From Candidatus Delongbacteria bacterium (GTDB taxonomy: Bacteria > UBA4055): a stretch of DNA of 64,000 bases. Numbering within the stretch: position 1 is the stretch's first letter; each line of letters starts with the position of its first letter. The translations under genes and the position numbers were made by a program. The DNA is taken from contig JAFGVM010000037.1 in NCBI GenBank assembly GCA_016937995.1, positions 1 through 64,000 of the forward strand. Reading direction: 5' to 3'. The notes beneath the pieces are model-generated. The model did not search any database. It saw only the letters and a program-made list of their open reading frames with translations, and was not told the DNA's origin. Positions 8,647 to 17,875 of this stretch are shown one piece after another.

Positions 8647-10416
8647 TCACTTATTTTTCAGTATCTTATTTATATCTTTTTTTCTGTCAAGCTCATGAAG
8701 TATCCTGTGAACAGTTTTAAAATTTGAACTGCTCTTGTAATTATACAAAGCCACCATATTTTTCTTCTCACTGATCTTTTTGTTGACTTCTACTTCACCC
8801 CGTTCAAAAGGATCTTTACCAGTGAAATAATGGCATGCTGAAATTGTCATTGGCAACGGCAGAAATGGAGTGATCTGATTAATTGAAAGATCAAATTTTA
8901 TCAGTTCAAGAACATTATCTACAGTATCGTTATAATTCTCTCCAGGATGTCCTGCGAGTACATTGACCTTTAGTTCATGCTTCTTAGAATACTCTCCCAC
9001 CCGTTTTAAAAAGCTTTCAATGAACTCAACAGTTGCCTCATACTTCTGCTGTCCGGTCAAGTCATTGATCCTATCTTTTGAATTGAACAAATTCACTATA
9101 CCGTAAGTATTAACTCTTTTCATAACATACTCTTTGAAAGCATCATTGTCGCTGAGTAATAAAGCTACATCCACATCAGATGCATAAAAATTATTTCTTA
9201 TATTTTTCAGAATATCAACTTCCTTCGATATTTCGATCATTGAATTAGTACCTTTTGAAAGGTTTGAACATACCGTCGGTATTATACATGATAGTCTGTC
9301 ACATTTTTTACATTTTGATTCTGATCTTAAGCTTATTCCAAAGTAATTTGATCTTATACCGTAAAAATTGTTTACCATCTTATTAAAAACCTTGGTATTA
9401 GTGAAATAAATTATGTTACGTAAAATTGAACTTTTGGATCTGGATGAAATAAATCTTCCCTGAGTAAATATGTCCTGTGTGTAAGATAAACTGTTAATAG
9501 TTCCCCTGTGCGTGGGTATCTGATCTTTCATCCTGTTATATGCGGGAATATCCTCTTTATATTTTGGATGAGGTTTTAAAGTAAAACTTGTACTGTAAAT
9601 TGAGTCGATATCATTAGTTTCTAGAGGATATCCTGGTCTGTTGATTACAAGATAACGGTTCAGAACCCGTTGAACCAGTATTTCTGAATTATACGGGTTT
9701 TGATTTGAATGCAGTATTTTTTCGTGCTCAATGAATACGTCTTTATTTTTTTCAACTTCAAGAAATTCAGGAAGCATTCTGAATTTCTTTTTTTGAGGTG
9801 GTTCGTTAGAAATATATGCGATGCCGTCAAGAGAATGTAAATTTTTAAATTCTTTAGAGATCTTTATCTGGTCTGCTAAACTAACAAGATTATATTCCAT
9901 ATTTCCGTACAATAAGACATCTGCTTTTGAGTCAAAAAGTACTGGTTTTCTGATCTTGTCAGACCAAAAATCGTAATGGGCAGCCATTCTGCCTGCAGCC
10001 TCAACTCCTCCTACCACTATTTTTGAGTTCTTGTACATTTCCTTGATCTTGTTACAGTATCTTATCAATGCTCTGTCAGGCCTATTTATCTTTTTATTCC
10101 CGGGTAAATACTGATCTGATGTCTTAAGTTTCATATAAGGTGTATAATTGGATACCATTGAATCTTCTTCACCTGTTATTACCAGAAAAAACAATCTCGG
10201 TTTACCAAGTATTTTCCAATCCTCATCCTCATTAACCCTGGGCATATCGAGAACAGCGACTTTATAACCGTTCTTATCTAGAAATTTCCCGCAGACCGCT
10301 ACAGAAAAATTTGGATGATCAACATAAGCATCTCCTGTCACTATGATAATATCAGCCTGTTTCCATCCCAGCTTTTTAAATTCATTCGAATTATTCGGTA
10401 AAAATCCTTTTAACAT
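8647..10416 (-). CDS. YgiQ-family protein lacking the radical-SAM cysteines
   Basis: 589 residues, colinear with the YgiQ family (UPF0313) over its length: N-terminal DAYVDHPNFSVA, GEEDSMVSNYTPY, RPDRALIRYCNKI, GGVEAAGRMAAHYDFW and SKADVLLYGNMEY. At the place where YgiQ proteins have HRGCxGGCxFC, this one reads HRGTINSLSYT: the three cluster cysteines are Thr, Leu and Thr. The following QGRFISSRS is kept, and so is the family's second Cys cluster (CKKCDRLSCIIPTVC). The usual APEH segment is also lost. The frame is open with no frameshift. It therefore cannot bind a normal radical-SAM [4Fe-4S] cluster; it looks like a maintained pseudoenzyme or a repurposed protein. Confidence 0.88.
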   Translation of the reverse strand: MLKGFLPNNSNEFKKLGWKQADIIIVTGDAYVDHPNFSVAVCGKFLDKNGYKVAVLDMPRVNEDEDWKILGKPRLFFLVITGEEDSMVSNYTPYMKLKTSDQYLPGNKKINRPDRALIRYCNKIKEMYKNSKIVVGGVEAAGRMAAHYDFWSDKIRKPVLFDSKADVLLYGNMEYNLVSLADQIKISKEFKNLHSLDGIAYISNEPPQKKKFRMLPEFLEVEKNKDVFIEHEKILHSNQNPYNSEILVQRVLNRYLVINRPGYPLETNDIDSIYSTSFTLKPHPKYKEDIPAYNRMKDQIPTHRGTINSLSYTQDIFTQGRFISSRSKSSILRNIIYFTNTKVFNKMVNNFYGIRSNYFGISLRSESKCKKCDRLSCIIPTVCSNLSKGTNSMIEISKEVDILKNIRNNFYASDVDVALLLSDNDAFKEYVMKRVNTYGIVNLFNSKDRINDLTGQQKYEATVEFIESFLKRVGEYSKKHELKVNVLAGHPGENYNDTVDNVLELIKFDLSINQITPFLPLPMTISACHYFTGKDPFERGEVEVNKKISEKKNMVALYNYKSSSNFKTVHRILHELDRKKDINKILKNK

Positions 10417-10577
10417 TTTTTATCTCTTAAATTATTATAGAACATCCTTATAAAGCTATGCTTATTTAATCTTTTATACAATAAAAAAGTTCTCACACAA
10501 ATATTTTGCTTTATTACCCAACATTTCTTATTTTTTAGCAGAATGATAATAATATTAAACAAGCCGGGAGTATTGCT

Positions 10578-11933
10578 TTGTTGAGATTAATATACAACGC
10601 ATTTATCATACCTGTTCTTTACGTCTTTACTATTTTAGCAGCTGTCTTTAGTAAAAAAATTTACAAATCTCTGCAAGTGAGAGAAAATATCCTTAAAACT
10701 TTGACTAAGAAAAAGATAAGGCTTAATCCTTACAAAAGAACAGTACTATTTCATTGTTCTTCCATGGGTGAATACAAACAAATATTGCCAATAGTGAACA
10801 ACCTAAGACAAAGTTCAGTTGATTATAATATTGTACTTTCTCTGTTCTCGCCTTCGGTTTATGAAAATATCAACAGAGAAAACGAACTGTTTGATATTAT
10901 TACCTACATCCCATTCGACTTTTTTATGCAGACCCGAAATTTCATTAATATAATCAACCCTCAGCTTGTTATAATTTCCAAGCATGATGTTTGGCCCAAT
11001 TTCATATGGGAACTTGCACAAAAAGATATATCAATCTATCTTGTAAATGCTCTCTTTGCCGATGATACAAAAATGGACAAATGGTACATTAGATTCTTCT
11101 TCAGGTCAATATTTTCAAAATTATCCGGGATCATAACCATCAATGAAAAGCACAGGCAAAGATTTTTAAATATTTTTCCATATCCCGAAAAACTTTATAT
11201 CAGTGGAGATTCCAGGTTTGATACCGTTATCTTTGAAGCGGAGAACTCAGCCGGTATCGATCTGCTGAACAGGATTGAAACGAATGAACATGTTTTTGTA
11301 GCAGGAAGTACCTGGCCTGTTGCTGAAACCATCATAATCGAAACATGGAATAAGATCAAAAATAAATATCCTGATGCTTTCCTGATAATAGTTCCCCATG
11401 AAGTTGATAACGAACACATTTATAAAATTGAAACCATATGCCAGGAAAATAATCTTAAAAGCATTGTTTACACTGAATTGACAACAAGCGAAGATATACT
11501 GAAATACGACTGTATGATAGTGGATGTTATAGGGATATTATCAAAAGTTTACCGTTATGCGAATGTCGCTTATGTTGGTGGAGGTTTTTCTAAAAGTGGA
11601 CTGCATTCAGTAATCGAACCGGCGGTTTTTGGAATTCCGGTTGTTTTCGGTCCTAATCTTGATAAATCACCTGAAGCTCAGGAAATGAAGTACATGGATT
11701 GCGGGAATGATTTCAGCAGTTCCAGTGAACTTTATAAATCAATTGATACTTTATGGTCGGACAGAGACCTTTATCGGAAAATATGTGAATTGAGTACTGA
11801 ATTCATTAATAATCATAAAGGTGCGACAGATAGGATCGTGGACGTTATAACAGGGAATATTACCAAAAATGAGCTGGAAAAAGTAAAATCACTGACTGAA
11901 GAGGAAATTGAAGAATTGAGCAGATTCCAATAA
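10578..11933 (+). CDS. waaA: Kdo transferase (lipid A 3-deoxy-D-manno-octulosonate transferase)
   Basis: 451 residues. Adds Kdo to lipid A precursor at the inner face of the inner membrane. N-terminal membrane-associated segment, then the WaaA signatures HCSSMGEYKQILP (SxGE, with the catalytic Glu), ISKHDVWPNF (usually KxExWPN; here KHDVWPNF), AGSTWPVAE, PHEVDN, and the C-terminal YVGGGFSKSGLHSVIEPAVFGIPVVFGP. TTG start at 10578 (or the adjacent TTG at 10581) behind GGGAG. First gene of a + strand cluster reaching 17136. Its presence shows an LPS-type outer membrane. Confidence 0.93.
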   Translation: MLRLIYNAFIIPVLYVFTILAAVFSKKIYKSLQVRENILKTLTKKKIRLNPYKRTVLFHCSSMGEYKQILPIVNNLRQSSVDYNIVLSLFSPSVYENINRENELFDIITYIPFDFFMQTRNFINIINPQLVIISKHDVWPNFIWELAQKDISIYLVNALFADDTKMDKWYIRFFFRSIFSKLSGIITINEKHRQRFLNIFPYPEKLYISGDSRFDTVIFEAENSAGIDLLNRIETNEHVFVAGSTWPVAETIIIETWNKIKNKYPDAFLIIVPHEVDNEHIYKIETICQENNLKSIVYTELTTSEDILKYDCMIVDVIGILSKVYRYANVAYVGGGFSKSGLHSVIEPAVFGIPVVFGPNLDKSPEAQEMKYMDCGNDFSSSSELYKSIDTLWSDRDLYRKICELSTEFINNHKGATDRIVDVITGNITKNELEKVKSLTEEEIEELSRFQ

Positions 11934-11944
11934 AGGATCCAATA

Positions 11945-13123
11945 ATGAAGTTAAAAGAGATACTGAACACCAGATATGAATTGATAATAAAATTCATCTT
12001 TATAGTTTTTTTCTTTGTTTTGTTCTCGTTTATTTTTGGTTATTACTGGCTTACAATGAAAGATCATAGTCAGAGAACATCATCGTTGGTAAAAAATTCT
12101 TTACAGGAATATTTTAAATTACTTGAGAATACCGATCAGGTAACCGATGAAAATACTGCATATATTCTGAAATTACTCAGTCAGTCCGGAACAAGTATTA
12201 TAATCCTGAACGAGAAAGAGATACCGATAGTCTGGTATAACCTCCCTTATGAAGGTGATCCCGAAAGGTCACTTGAAGTAATAAAAAAATATAACGAAAA
12301 ACCACTGATCTACGGTAATGCTTATCAAAAAAGGATCATTTATTTTTTACCGGGTGATCTAATGTTCAAAATGAGGCATTATCCGATATTTCTGATCGGA
12401 TCAATCCTGTTAGTAGCTATATTGACCGCTTTGTTTTACAGGTTTATGAAATTCAATGAAAAACAATCCATATGGATTGCAATGTCAAAGGAAACAGCAC
12501 ACCAGCTGGGAACTCCGATAACTTCATTGAACGGCTGGAAAGATTATCTTGTCGAGCTTTCAAAGGATAATGAAGACCTCATTCCTGTTCACGAAGGTAT
12601 CTCTGATGATCTGACACGGATAAATATGGTTGTTAACCGGTTCTCAAAAATATCATCGGACAAAGAACTCAAAATGTGTGATCTGAAACCGCTGATAGAA
12701 GAGACAGTAAATTATATTTCTGCAAGAATTCCAAGCGGGGGATCAAAATTTAATATAGAAATGGATCTTTCTGCTACTTCCAATATTTACATTAACAAAC
12801 TGCTTTTTGTATGGACGATAGAAAATTTGATCAAAAATTCTATTGAAGCTATCCCCCATAACATTGACGGAAAGATAAAAATAAAACTCTTTGAAGAGAA
12901 AAATGTTCTCGTAGTTGAGGTCTGTGACAACGGACACGGAATATCTATCTCAGATAAAAGCAATATTTTCAAGACAGGTTTTACTACAAAGAACAGAGGA
13001 TGGGGTCTTGGTCTGTCACTGGCAAAAAAAGTAATTGAGCAATATCACAACGGAAAACTATTTGTAAAATCAACTTCTGCAAAAGGATCAACAATAAGAA
13101 TCGAATTGAATAAGTACGTATAA
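11945..13123 (+). CDS. sensor histidine kinase
   Basis: 392 residues. Two membrane segments (about 13-37 and 146-168) flank a periplasmic domain of about 100 residues. The H box is ETAHQLGTPITSL with H186 and Gln in place of the usual Glu after it, a variant common in FCB-group kinases. HATPase_c: N box ENLIKNSIEA, G1 DNGHGI, F box and G2 GWGLGLSLAKK. ATG start with AAGGA upstream. It sits 11 bases after waaA and 20 bases before lon with no response regulator nearby, so its partner is elsewhere. Confidence 0.92.
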   Translation: MKLKEILNTRYELIIKFIFIVFFFVLFSFIFGYYWLTMKDHSQRTSSLVKNSLQEYFKLLENTDQVTDENTAYILKLLSQSGTSIIILNEKEIPIVWYNLPYEGDPERSLEVIKKYNEKPLIYGNAYQKRIIYFLPGDLMFKMRHYPIFLIGSILLVAILTALFYRFMKFNEKQSIWIAMSKETAHQLGTPITSLNGWKDYLVELSKDNEDLIPVHEGISDDLTRINMVVNRFSKISSDKELKMCDLKPLIEETVNYISARIPSGGSKFNIEMDLSATSNIYINKLLFVWTIENLIKNSIEAIPHNIDGKIKIKLFEEKNVLVVEVCDNGHGISISDKSNIFKTGFTTKNRGWGLGLSLAKKVIEQYHNGKLFVKSTSAKGSTIRIELNKYV

Positions 13124-13143
13124 CAAAATTACAGGGTCTATAA

Positions 13144-15498
13144 ATGCTAAGGAACATAAACGTAAACCATGATATTTCAAATTTAAAAACAGGATTAATG
13201 CTAAAGGTAGTCCCTTGTAAAGATAAGATCCCGATCCCGGGAAATATCATTTCATTGAACATTGATTCACATCATCTTACAAATATTCTTGAAGATGCTG
13301 AACTGACTGACTCACTTATTATCCTGATAGGCAAGAAAAATAAACTTGCTTCTGATCATACAAGCGAATCATACTTTACAGTCGGTTCTGTTGGAAAAGT
13401 AATGCAGGTCGTAAAAATACCAGGTATGGGAACAAAGGCTGTTGTAAGACCTGTCAAAAGAGCAAAGATCATCGAATTTGTAATGTCCAACGAAACATTA
13501 TACGGCAGGATCGATCCTATTGAAATTAAACCTGAGCTCAGTAGACTGACTTTAGCAACTCTAAGAATAATCAGGAATCTGTTCAAACAATATCTGGAGC
13601 TGAATCCGCAGATAGATGACAATGCTATTAATCTGGATGGTGATAACGAACATTCTGTTTATATAGATACGATCCTTGACATTCTTAATATCAGCTATAA
13701 CAGAAAACAGAAACTTCTTGAAATAACCGACTTTTCAGTGTTGATCGATGAGATACATATGCTTCTGATAAATGAAATAGAGTTCTCTAAGCTTGAAAAA
13801 AAGATCGAAGCAGAAGTGACAAAAAAAACTATAAAGGACCAGAAAGAATACTTTCTTAAAGAAAAATTGCGCGGATTAAGTTCTGAACTCGGTACAGATT
13901 CGGTTGAGATCGGAGAGGTCAGTAAAATTTATGAGCTTCAGAAGGAAAATAAATTATCAAAATTAGCTGAAGAAAAAGCTATTCATGAAATTGAAAAACT
14001 GAAGAAAATACACTCTATGTCACCTGAGTACGGACTGATCAGAGATTATCTGGAGCTAATTGCATCTTTACCATGGAAAAAGAAAAGCAGGATCAATATT
14101 GATATTGAAAAAGCAGAGGCTATACTTGAAGAAGATCATTACGGACTAAAAAAACCTAAAGAAAGGATAATTGAATACCTTTCTATTCTGAAATTGGTCA
14201 AGAAGCTGAAAAGTCCCATTTTATGCCTTGTGGGACCTCCGGGAACGGGTAAGACCTCTCTGGGTAAATCAATTGCAAGATCACTTGGAAGAAAATATAT
14301 ACGTATGGCTCTGGGTGGAGTGCATGATGAAGCAGAGATCAGAGGCCATAGAAAGACCTATATCGGAGCTATGCCGGGAAAGATCATTCAGTCTATCCGC
14401 CGTGCAGGTGTTAATAATCCTCTGTTCCTTTTAGACGAGATCGATAAAGTATCTTCTGATTTCAGAGGAGACCCTTCTTCAGCTTTACTTGAGGTACTTG
14501 ATCCTGAGCAGAACCATTCCTTCAGAGATAATTATCTTGATGTTGAGTTCGATCTTAGCAATGTACTTTTCATAGCCACAGCAAATGATCAGTCAAGGAT
14601 ACCTGCCCCGCTACTTGACAGAATGGAAATTATAAGACTTGACGGATACCTTGATATTGAAAAATATAACATTGCAAAAAATTTCCTTATACCGGAGCAG
14701 ATAAAAGTTAACGGGTTGAACGAAAAAAATATATGTTTCAGTGATAACTGTATTTACAGGATCATATCCGAATATACTATGGAGGCCGGAGTAAGAGAAC
14801 TTGAAAGAAAAATTGCAAAGATCTGTCGTAAAGCAGCAAGAATGACCATTCAGGACAAGAGTACACAGATCCATGTCACTACAAAGAACCTTCATAATTT
14901 TTTAGGGACAGAAGAATATAAAGATTTTTCTCAGACAAAAGGCAAAAAGGTAGGTGAAGTGAACGGTCTTGCCTGGACAATTTCAGGAGGTGCTGTTCTT
15001 AAGGTCGAAGCAAACTTAATGAGTGGAAAAGGTCAGCTGAATCTTACAGGTAAACTGGGTGATGTTATGAAAGAGTCCGCTCAGGCTGCTTTAAGTTATA
15101 TTAAGACCTTTGCTTTAACATACAGTATCGAAAACACGATTTTTACTGAAAATGATATACATTTACATTTCCCTGAAGGTGCTACTCCAAAGGACGGACC
15201 GTCCGCAGGAAGCACTATCGTAATATCATTGCTTAGTGCGATAAAGAATATTCCTGTTGATCAGAGTATCGGTATGACCGGAGAAATAACTATCCATGGA
15301 GAGATCCTTGCGATCGGAGGTTTGAAAACAAAATTAATGGCTGCAAAAAGATCAAAGATATCAACTGTTTTCATTCCAAAACAGAACATTAAAGACCTTG
15401 ATGACATTGATAAACAGATCAAATCAGCTTTAAAAATAATACCTGTCTCTCATATTTCTGAGGTGATAAAATATATTCTTGGAGATCTCGGTAAATGA
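13144..15498 (+). CDS. lon: ATP-dependent protease Lon
   Basis: 784 residues, standard length. N-terminal LON substrate-recognition domain (about 17-215), coiled middle, AAA+ module with Walker A GPPGTGKT (K370), Walker B FLLDEIDK and sensor regions, then the S16 protease domain with catalytic S687 in PKDGPSAG and K730 in GLKTKLMAAKR. Degrades misfolded and regulatory proteins in the cytoplasm. No membrane segment, so it is the LonA type. The stop overlaps the engB start as ATGA, indicating coupled translation. No heat-shock promoter element (such as CIRCE) is seen upstream. Confidence 0.97.
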   Translation: MLRNINVNHDISNLKTGLMLKVVPCKDKIPIPGNIISLNIDSHHLTNILEDAELTDSLIILIGKKNKLASDHTSESYFTVGSVGKVMQVVKIPGMGTKAVVRPVKRAKIIEFVMSNETLYGRIDPIEIKPELSRLTLATLRIIRNLFKQYLELNPQIDDNAINLDGDNEHSVYIDTILDILNISYNRKQKLLEITDFSVLIDEIHMLLINEIEFSKLEKKIEAEVTKKTIKDQKEYFLKEKLRGLSSELGTDSVEIGEVSKIYELQKENKLSKLAEEKAIHEIEKLKKIHSMSPEYGLIRDYLELIASLPWKKKSRINIDIEKAEAILEEDHYGLKKPKERIIEYLSILKLVKKLKSPILCLVGPPGTGKTSLGKSIARSLGRKYIRMALGGVHDEAEIRGHRKTYIGAMPGKIIQSIRRAGVNNPLFLLDEIDKVSSDFRGDPSSALLEVLDPEQNHSFRDNYLDVEFDLSNVLFIATANDQSRIPAPLLDRMEIIRLDGYLDIEKYNIAKNFLIPEQIKVNGLNEKNICFSDNCIYRIISEYTMEAGVRELERKIAKICRKAARMTIQDKSTQIHVTTKNLHNFLGTEEYKDFSQTKGKKVGEVNGLAWTISGGAVLKVEANLMSGKGQLNLTGKLGDVMKESAQAALSYIKTFALTYSIENTIFTENDIHLHFPEGATPKDGPSAGSTIVISLLSAIKNIPVDQSIGMTGEITIHGEILAIGGLKTKLMAAKRSKISTVFIPKQNIKDLDDIDKQIKSALKIIPVSHISEVIKYILGDLGK

Positions 15499-16172
15499 GC
15501 GAAAACTATAAAGTAATAAATGAAAATGATTCATACAACCGGAATGAATTTAAAATCAGATCATCTGATTTCATAACAAGCGCTTCTGACAGGTCAGGTT
15601 TTATCATTGATGAAAAAGAACAGCTTGTATTTGCAGGCCGTTCCAATGCAGGTAAATCTTCACTGATAAACTCCCTGCTGAACAGAAAAAAACTTGCTAA
15701 GACAAGTAATACTCCCGGAAAGACCAGATTAGTCAATTACTTTCTTATCAATGAAAATTTTTATTTCGTAGACCTTCCCGGTTACGGTTATGCATCAGTA
15801 CCCAAGACTGAAAGAGAAAAATGGAGAAAATTAACTGAGTCGTTCTTTGAAGGTAATAATAAACTTAGACTGGCTTTTTCAATAGTTGATATCAGGCATA
15901 TACCAACAGAAAATGATATGATGCTTATTGAAACCTTTGATTTTTTCAGAATACCTCAGATAGTGATCCTTAGTAAAAAAGACAAGCTTTCGAATAATAA
16001 AGTATTCGTTCAGTTGAGGATGTTCAAGAAGTTATTAGCGGATAAAAATTCGATCATAGATATTATTCCTTACAGCTCAGTGAACCACTTCAACAGGGAA
16101 AAAGTTATAAAGATCATGGGTGATCACCTTACCAACCTAGAACTTGAGGAATATGATGATAGAGATAAATAG
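15495..16172 (+). CDS. engB: ribosome-biogenesis GTPase EngB (YsxC/YihA)
   Basis: 225 residues. TRAFAC GTPase with P-loop GRSNAGKSS (K54), G2 threonine in KTSNTPGKTR, G3 DLPGYG, G4 SKKDK and G5 SSV. Acts in assembly of the large ribosomal subunit. The ATG overlaps the lon stop by four bases. The C-terminus overlaps the start of the next ferredoxin gene by 17 bases. Confidence 0.95.
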   Translation: MSENYKVINENDSYNRNEFKIRSSDFITSASDRSGFIIDEKEQLVFAGRSNAGKSSLINSLLNRKKLAKTSNTPGKTRLVNYFLINENFYFVDLPGYGYASVPKTEREKWRKLTESFFEGNNKLRLAFSIVDIRHIPTENDMMLIETFDFFRIPQIVILSKKDKLSNNKVFVQLRMFKKLLADKNSIIDIIPYSSVNHFNREKVIKIMGDHLTNLELEEYDDRDK

Positions 16173-16338
16173 AAACCTTTGCGATAGATGCGGGACATGT
16201 GTAGCAGTTTGCGAGACTGATTGTATAACTGTTTATGAAGCCTACATTGAAATTGATGATGACAAGTGTATCAGTTGTAAAAAATGTGTCTGGATATGCC
16301 CTATGGATGCCTTAAATCTAGTCATGAAGGAGAAATAG
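16156..16338 (+). CDS. 2[4Fe-4S] ferredoxin-like protein
   Basis: 60 residues with two cluster motifs: C9-x2-C12-x2-C15-x3-C19 and C38-x2-C41-x2-C44-x3-C48-Pro. The first motif ends in Cys-Glu rather than Cys-Pro, and an extra Cys (C23) follows. Start at ATG 16156 with GAGG six bases upstream; ATG 16153 is possible. Overlaps the engB 3' end in another frame. Likely a small electron carrier; the neighbours do not reveal its partner. Confidence 0.88.
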   Translation: MIEINRNLCDRCGTCVAVCETDCITVYEAYIEIDDDKCISCKKCVWICPMDALNLVMKEK

Positions 16339-17136
16339 TTGAAACAGTTTATACTTCGGATCTTAAGAAAGCTTGGACTTTTAGAACAGGCTGATCATGT
16401 TAATTTTATCCTCAGTTATTTTTCATACTTTTCAAAGAACAGCAGATTTAAAAAACTCAATCCTGATATTTTACTTCCACCCCATTATATGCTTTTTGAA
16501 TCATTTGGAAAAATGGATTACACTTCTTACTACAAAAAAGGCAAAGAAAGTGCTGTTGATATTCTTGACCTTCTGAAAAAACATCATTCACTTGAAAATA
16601 TCGATCTGCTTGAATGGGGTTGCGGTCCGGTAAGAATATTAAGGCATATCCCTGAAATTCTATCCGGAAAAAATGCAAATATATTCGGATCAGATTATAA
16701 TCCTGAGACGATCAAATGGGATAAGAACTCATTTGTTAATATCAGCTTCTCTCAGAATGAACTACTCCCCCCTCTTGAATATGATGATAATTTTTTCGAT
16801 ATTGTTTATTGTATCTCTGTTTTTACGCATTTGGATGAAGTGACAGAATTGAAATGGTTCAATGAAATTATCAGAGTTTTAAAACCTGGTGGTGTTTTTC
16901 TTTTGTCTATTCACGGTGAATCAAGCAAAGACAGGCTCAGTGATGATGAGAAAAAGATCTTTGATGAAAAAGGATGTGTGATCAGAAGTAATGTTACCGA
17001 AGGTAAAAGAAGTTTTACTTCCTATAATTCAGAGAAATTCATGCGAGAAAAAATACTCAAAGATGTTGAGATCCTTGAGTTCATTCCAGGCAAGAAAAAT
17101 GAGCAGGATATCTGGATCGTTAGGAAGTCAGTCTAA
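16339..17136 (+). CDS. class I SAM-dependent methyltransferase
   Basis: 265 residues. Rossmann methyltransferase motif I LLEWGCGP (about 94-101), motif II GSDYNP, motif IV DIVYCISVFTHL and motif VI LKPGGVFLLSIHG. An N-terminal extension of about 60 residues precedes the fold. TTG start directly after the ferredoxin stop, with AAGGAG upstream. Substrate unknown; relatives are often found in sugar or lipid modification. Confidence 0.85.
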   Translation: MKQFILRILRKLGLLEQADHVNFILSYFSYFSKNSRFKKLNPDILLPPHYMLFESFGKMDYTSYYKKGKESAVDILDLLKKHHSLENIDLLEWGCGPVRILRHIPEILSGKNANIFGSDYNPETIKWDKNSFVNISFSQNELLPPLEYDDNFFDIVYCISVFTHLDEVTELKWFNEIIRVLKPGGVFLLSIHGESSKDRLSDDEKKIFDEKGCVIRSNVTEGKRSFTSYNSEKFMREKILKDVEILEFIPGKKNEQDIWIVRKSV

Positions 17137-17160
17137 GTTATTCGAAATCTAAGATCTAAT

Positions 17161-17203
17161 AAAAAAAGTCTTACATTTCAATCAACTCAATGTGACTTTT
17201 TTT
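17161..17203. terminator. terminator closing the waaA-lon cluster
   Basis: A-run plus AGTC and ACATT arms pair with AATGT and GACT plus a T-run; loop about 12 bases. Related sequences AAGTCTTA(C/G)A ... TGTGACTT recur at 21273 and 23189, so this is a member of a dispersed repeat that serves as a terminator. Confidence 0.8.
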
Positions 17204-17226
17204 CTCATAACCCATAACCCACAACT

Positions 17227-17874
17227 ATGAAAACAATGTTTTCAAAATACAAAGCAATCATCTTCGATATGGACGGTCTTCTTCTCGATACAGAAAAGAT
17301 CTGCTGGGAATGTTTTAGATCAGCCTGTAAGCAGTTCAACTATGATCCTGATTTCAATATCTATAAACGAATTATCGGAAGAAGTGCTACCGAAGGTAAT
17401 AAGATACTCTCTGAAGCTCTCAAAGATTTTATACCTTACGAAACAGTAAATCCTATCTGGAATAAGCTTTATCACGATGCAATAGAGAATAATCCTATAC
17501 CTTTGAAAAAAGGAGTCAGAGAATTCCTTGAGCATGTTTCTAAACTTGAACTTAAGTTGGCTGTAGCAACATCGACTGGCTATGATCTTGCTGTAAAGAA
17601 ACTCAAAAACACTGACCTGTATAAATATTTTGAAGTAGTTGTAGCAGGTGACCAGGTAACGAATTCTAAACCTGATCCTGAGATATATCTAACTGTAGCT
17701 GATAAACTTGGTGTTGATCCTAAAGATTGCCTTGCTTTTGAAGATTCTGACAATGGAACTTTAGCTGCTCATGCTGCCGGAATGACAGTCATTCAAATTC
17801 CTGATATGATAGAAGTAAGTGATGAAGTGAAAGCACTTGGGCATCGGATCGTGGGGAGCTTTGAGGAAGTGTAG
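17227..17874 (+). CDS. HAD-superfamily phosphatase, beta-phosphoglucomutase-like
   Basis: 215 residues. HAD motifs: D14 and D16 in IIFDMDGLLLDTE, Thr in VATSTGY, Lys in SKPDPEIY, and acidic EDSDNG. A helical cap domain lies between motifs I and II (subfamily IA). Similar proteins act as beta-phosphoglucomutases or sugar-phosphate phosphatases; substrate cannot be read. No ribosome site is obvious before ATG 17227; ATG 17236 is an alternative. Confidence 0.88.
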   Translation: MKTMFSKYKAIIFDMDGLLLDTEKICWECFRSACKQFNYDPDFNIYKRIIGRSATEGNKILSEALKDFIPYETVNPIWNKLYHDAIENNPIPLKKGVREFLEHVSKLELKLAVATSTGYDLAVKKLKNTDLYKYFEVVVAGDQVTNSKPDPEIYLTVADKLGVDPKDCLAFEDSDNGTLAAHAAGMTVIQIPDMIEVSDEVKALGHRIVGSFEEV

Positions 17875-17875
17875 G

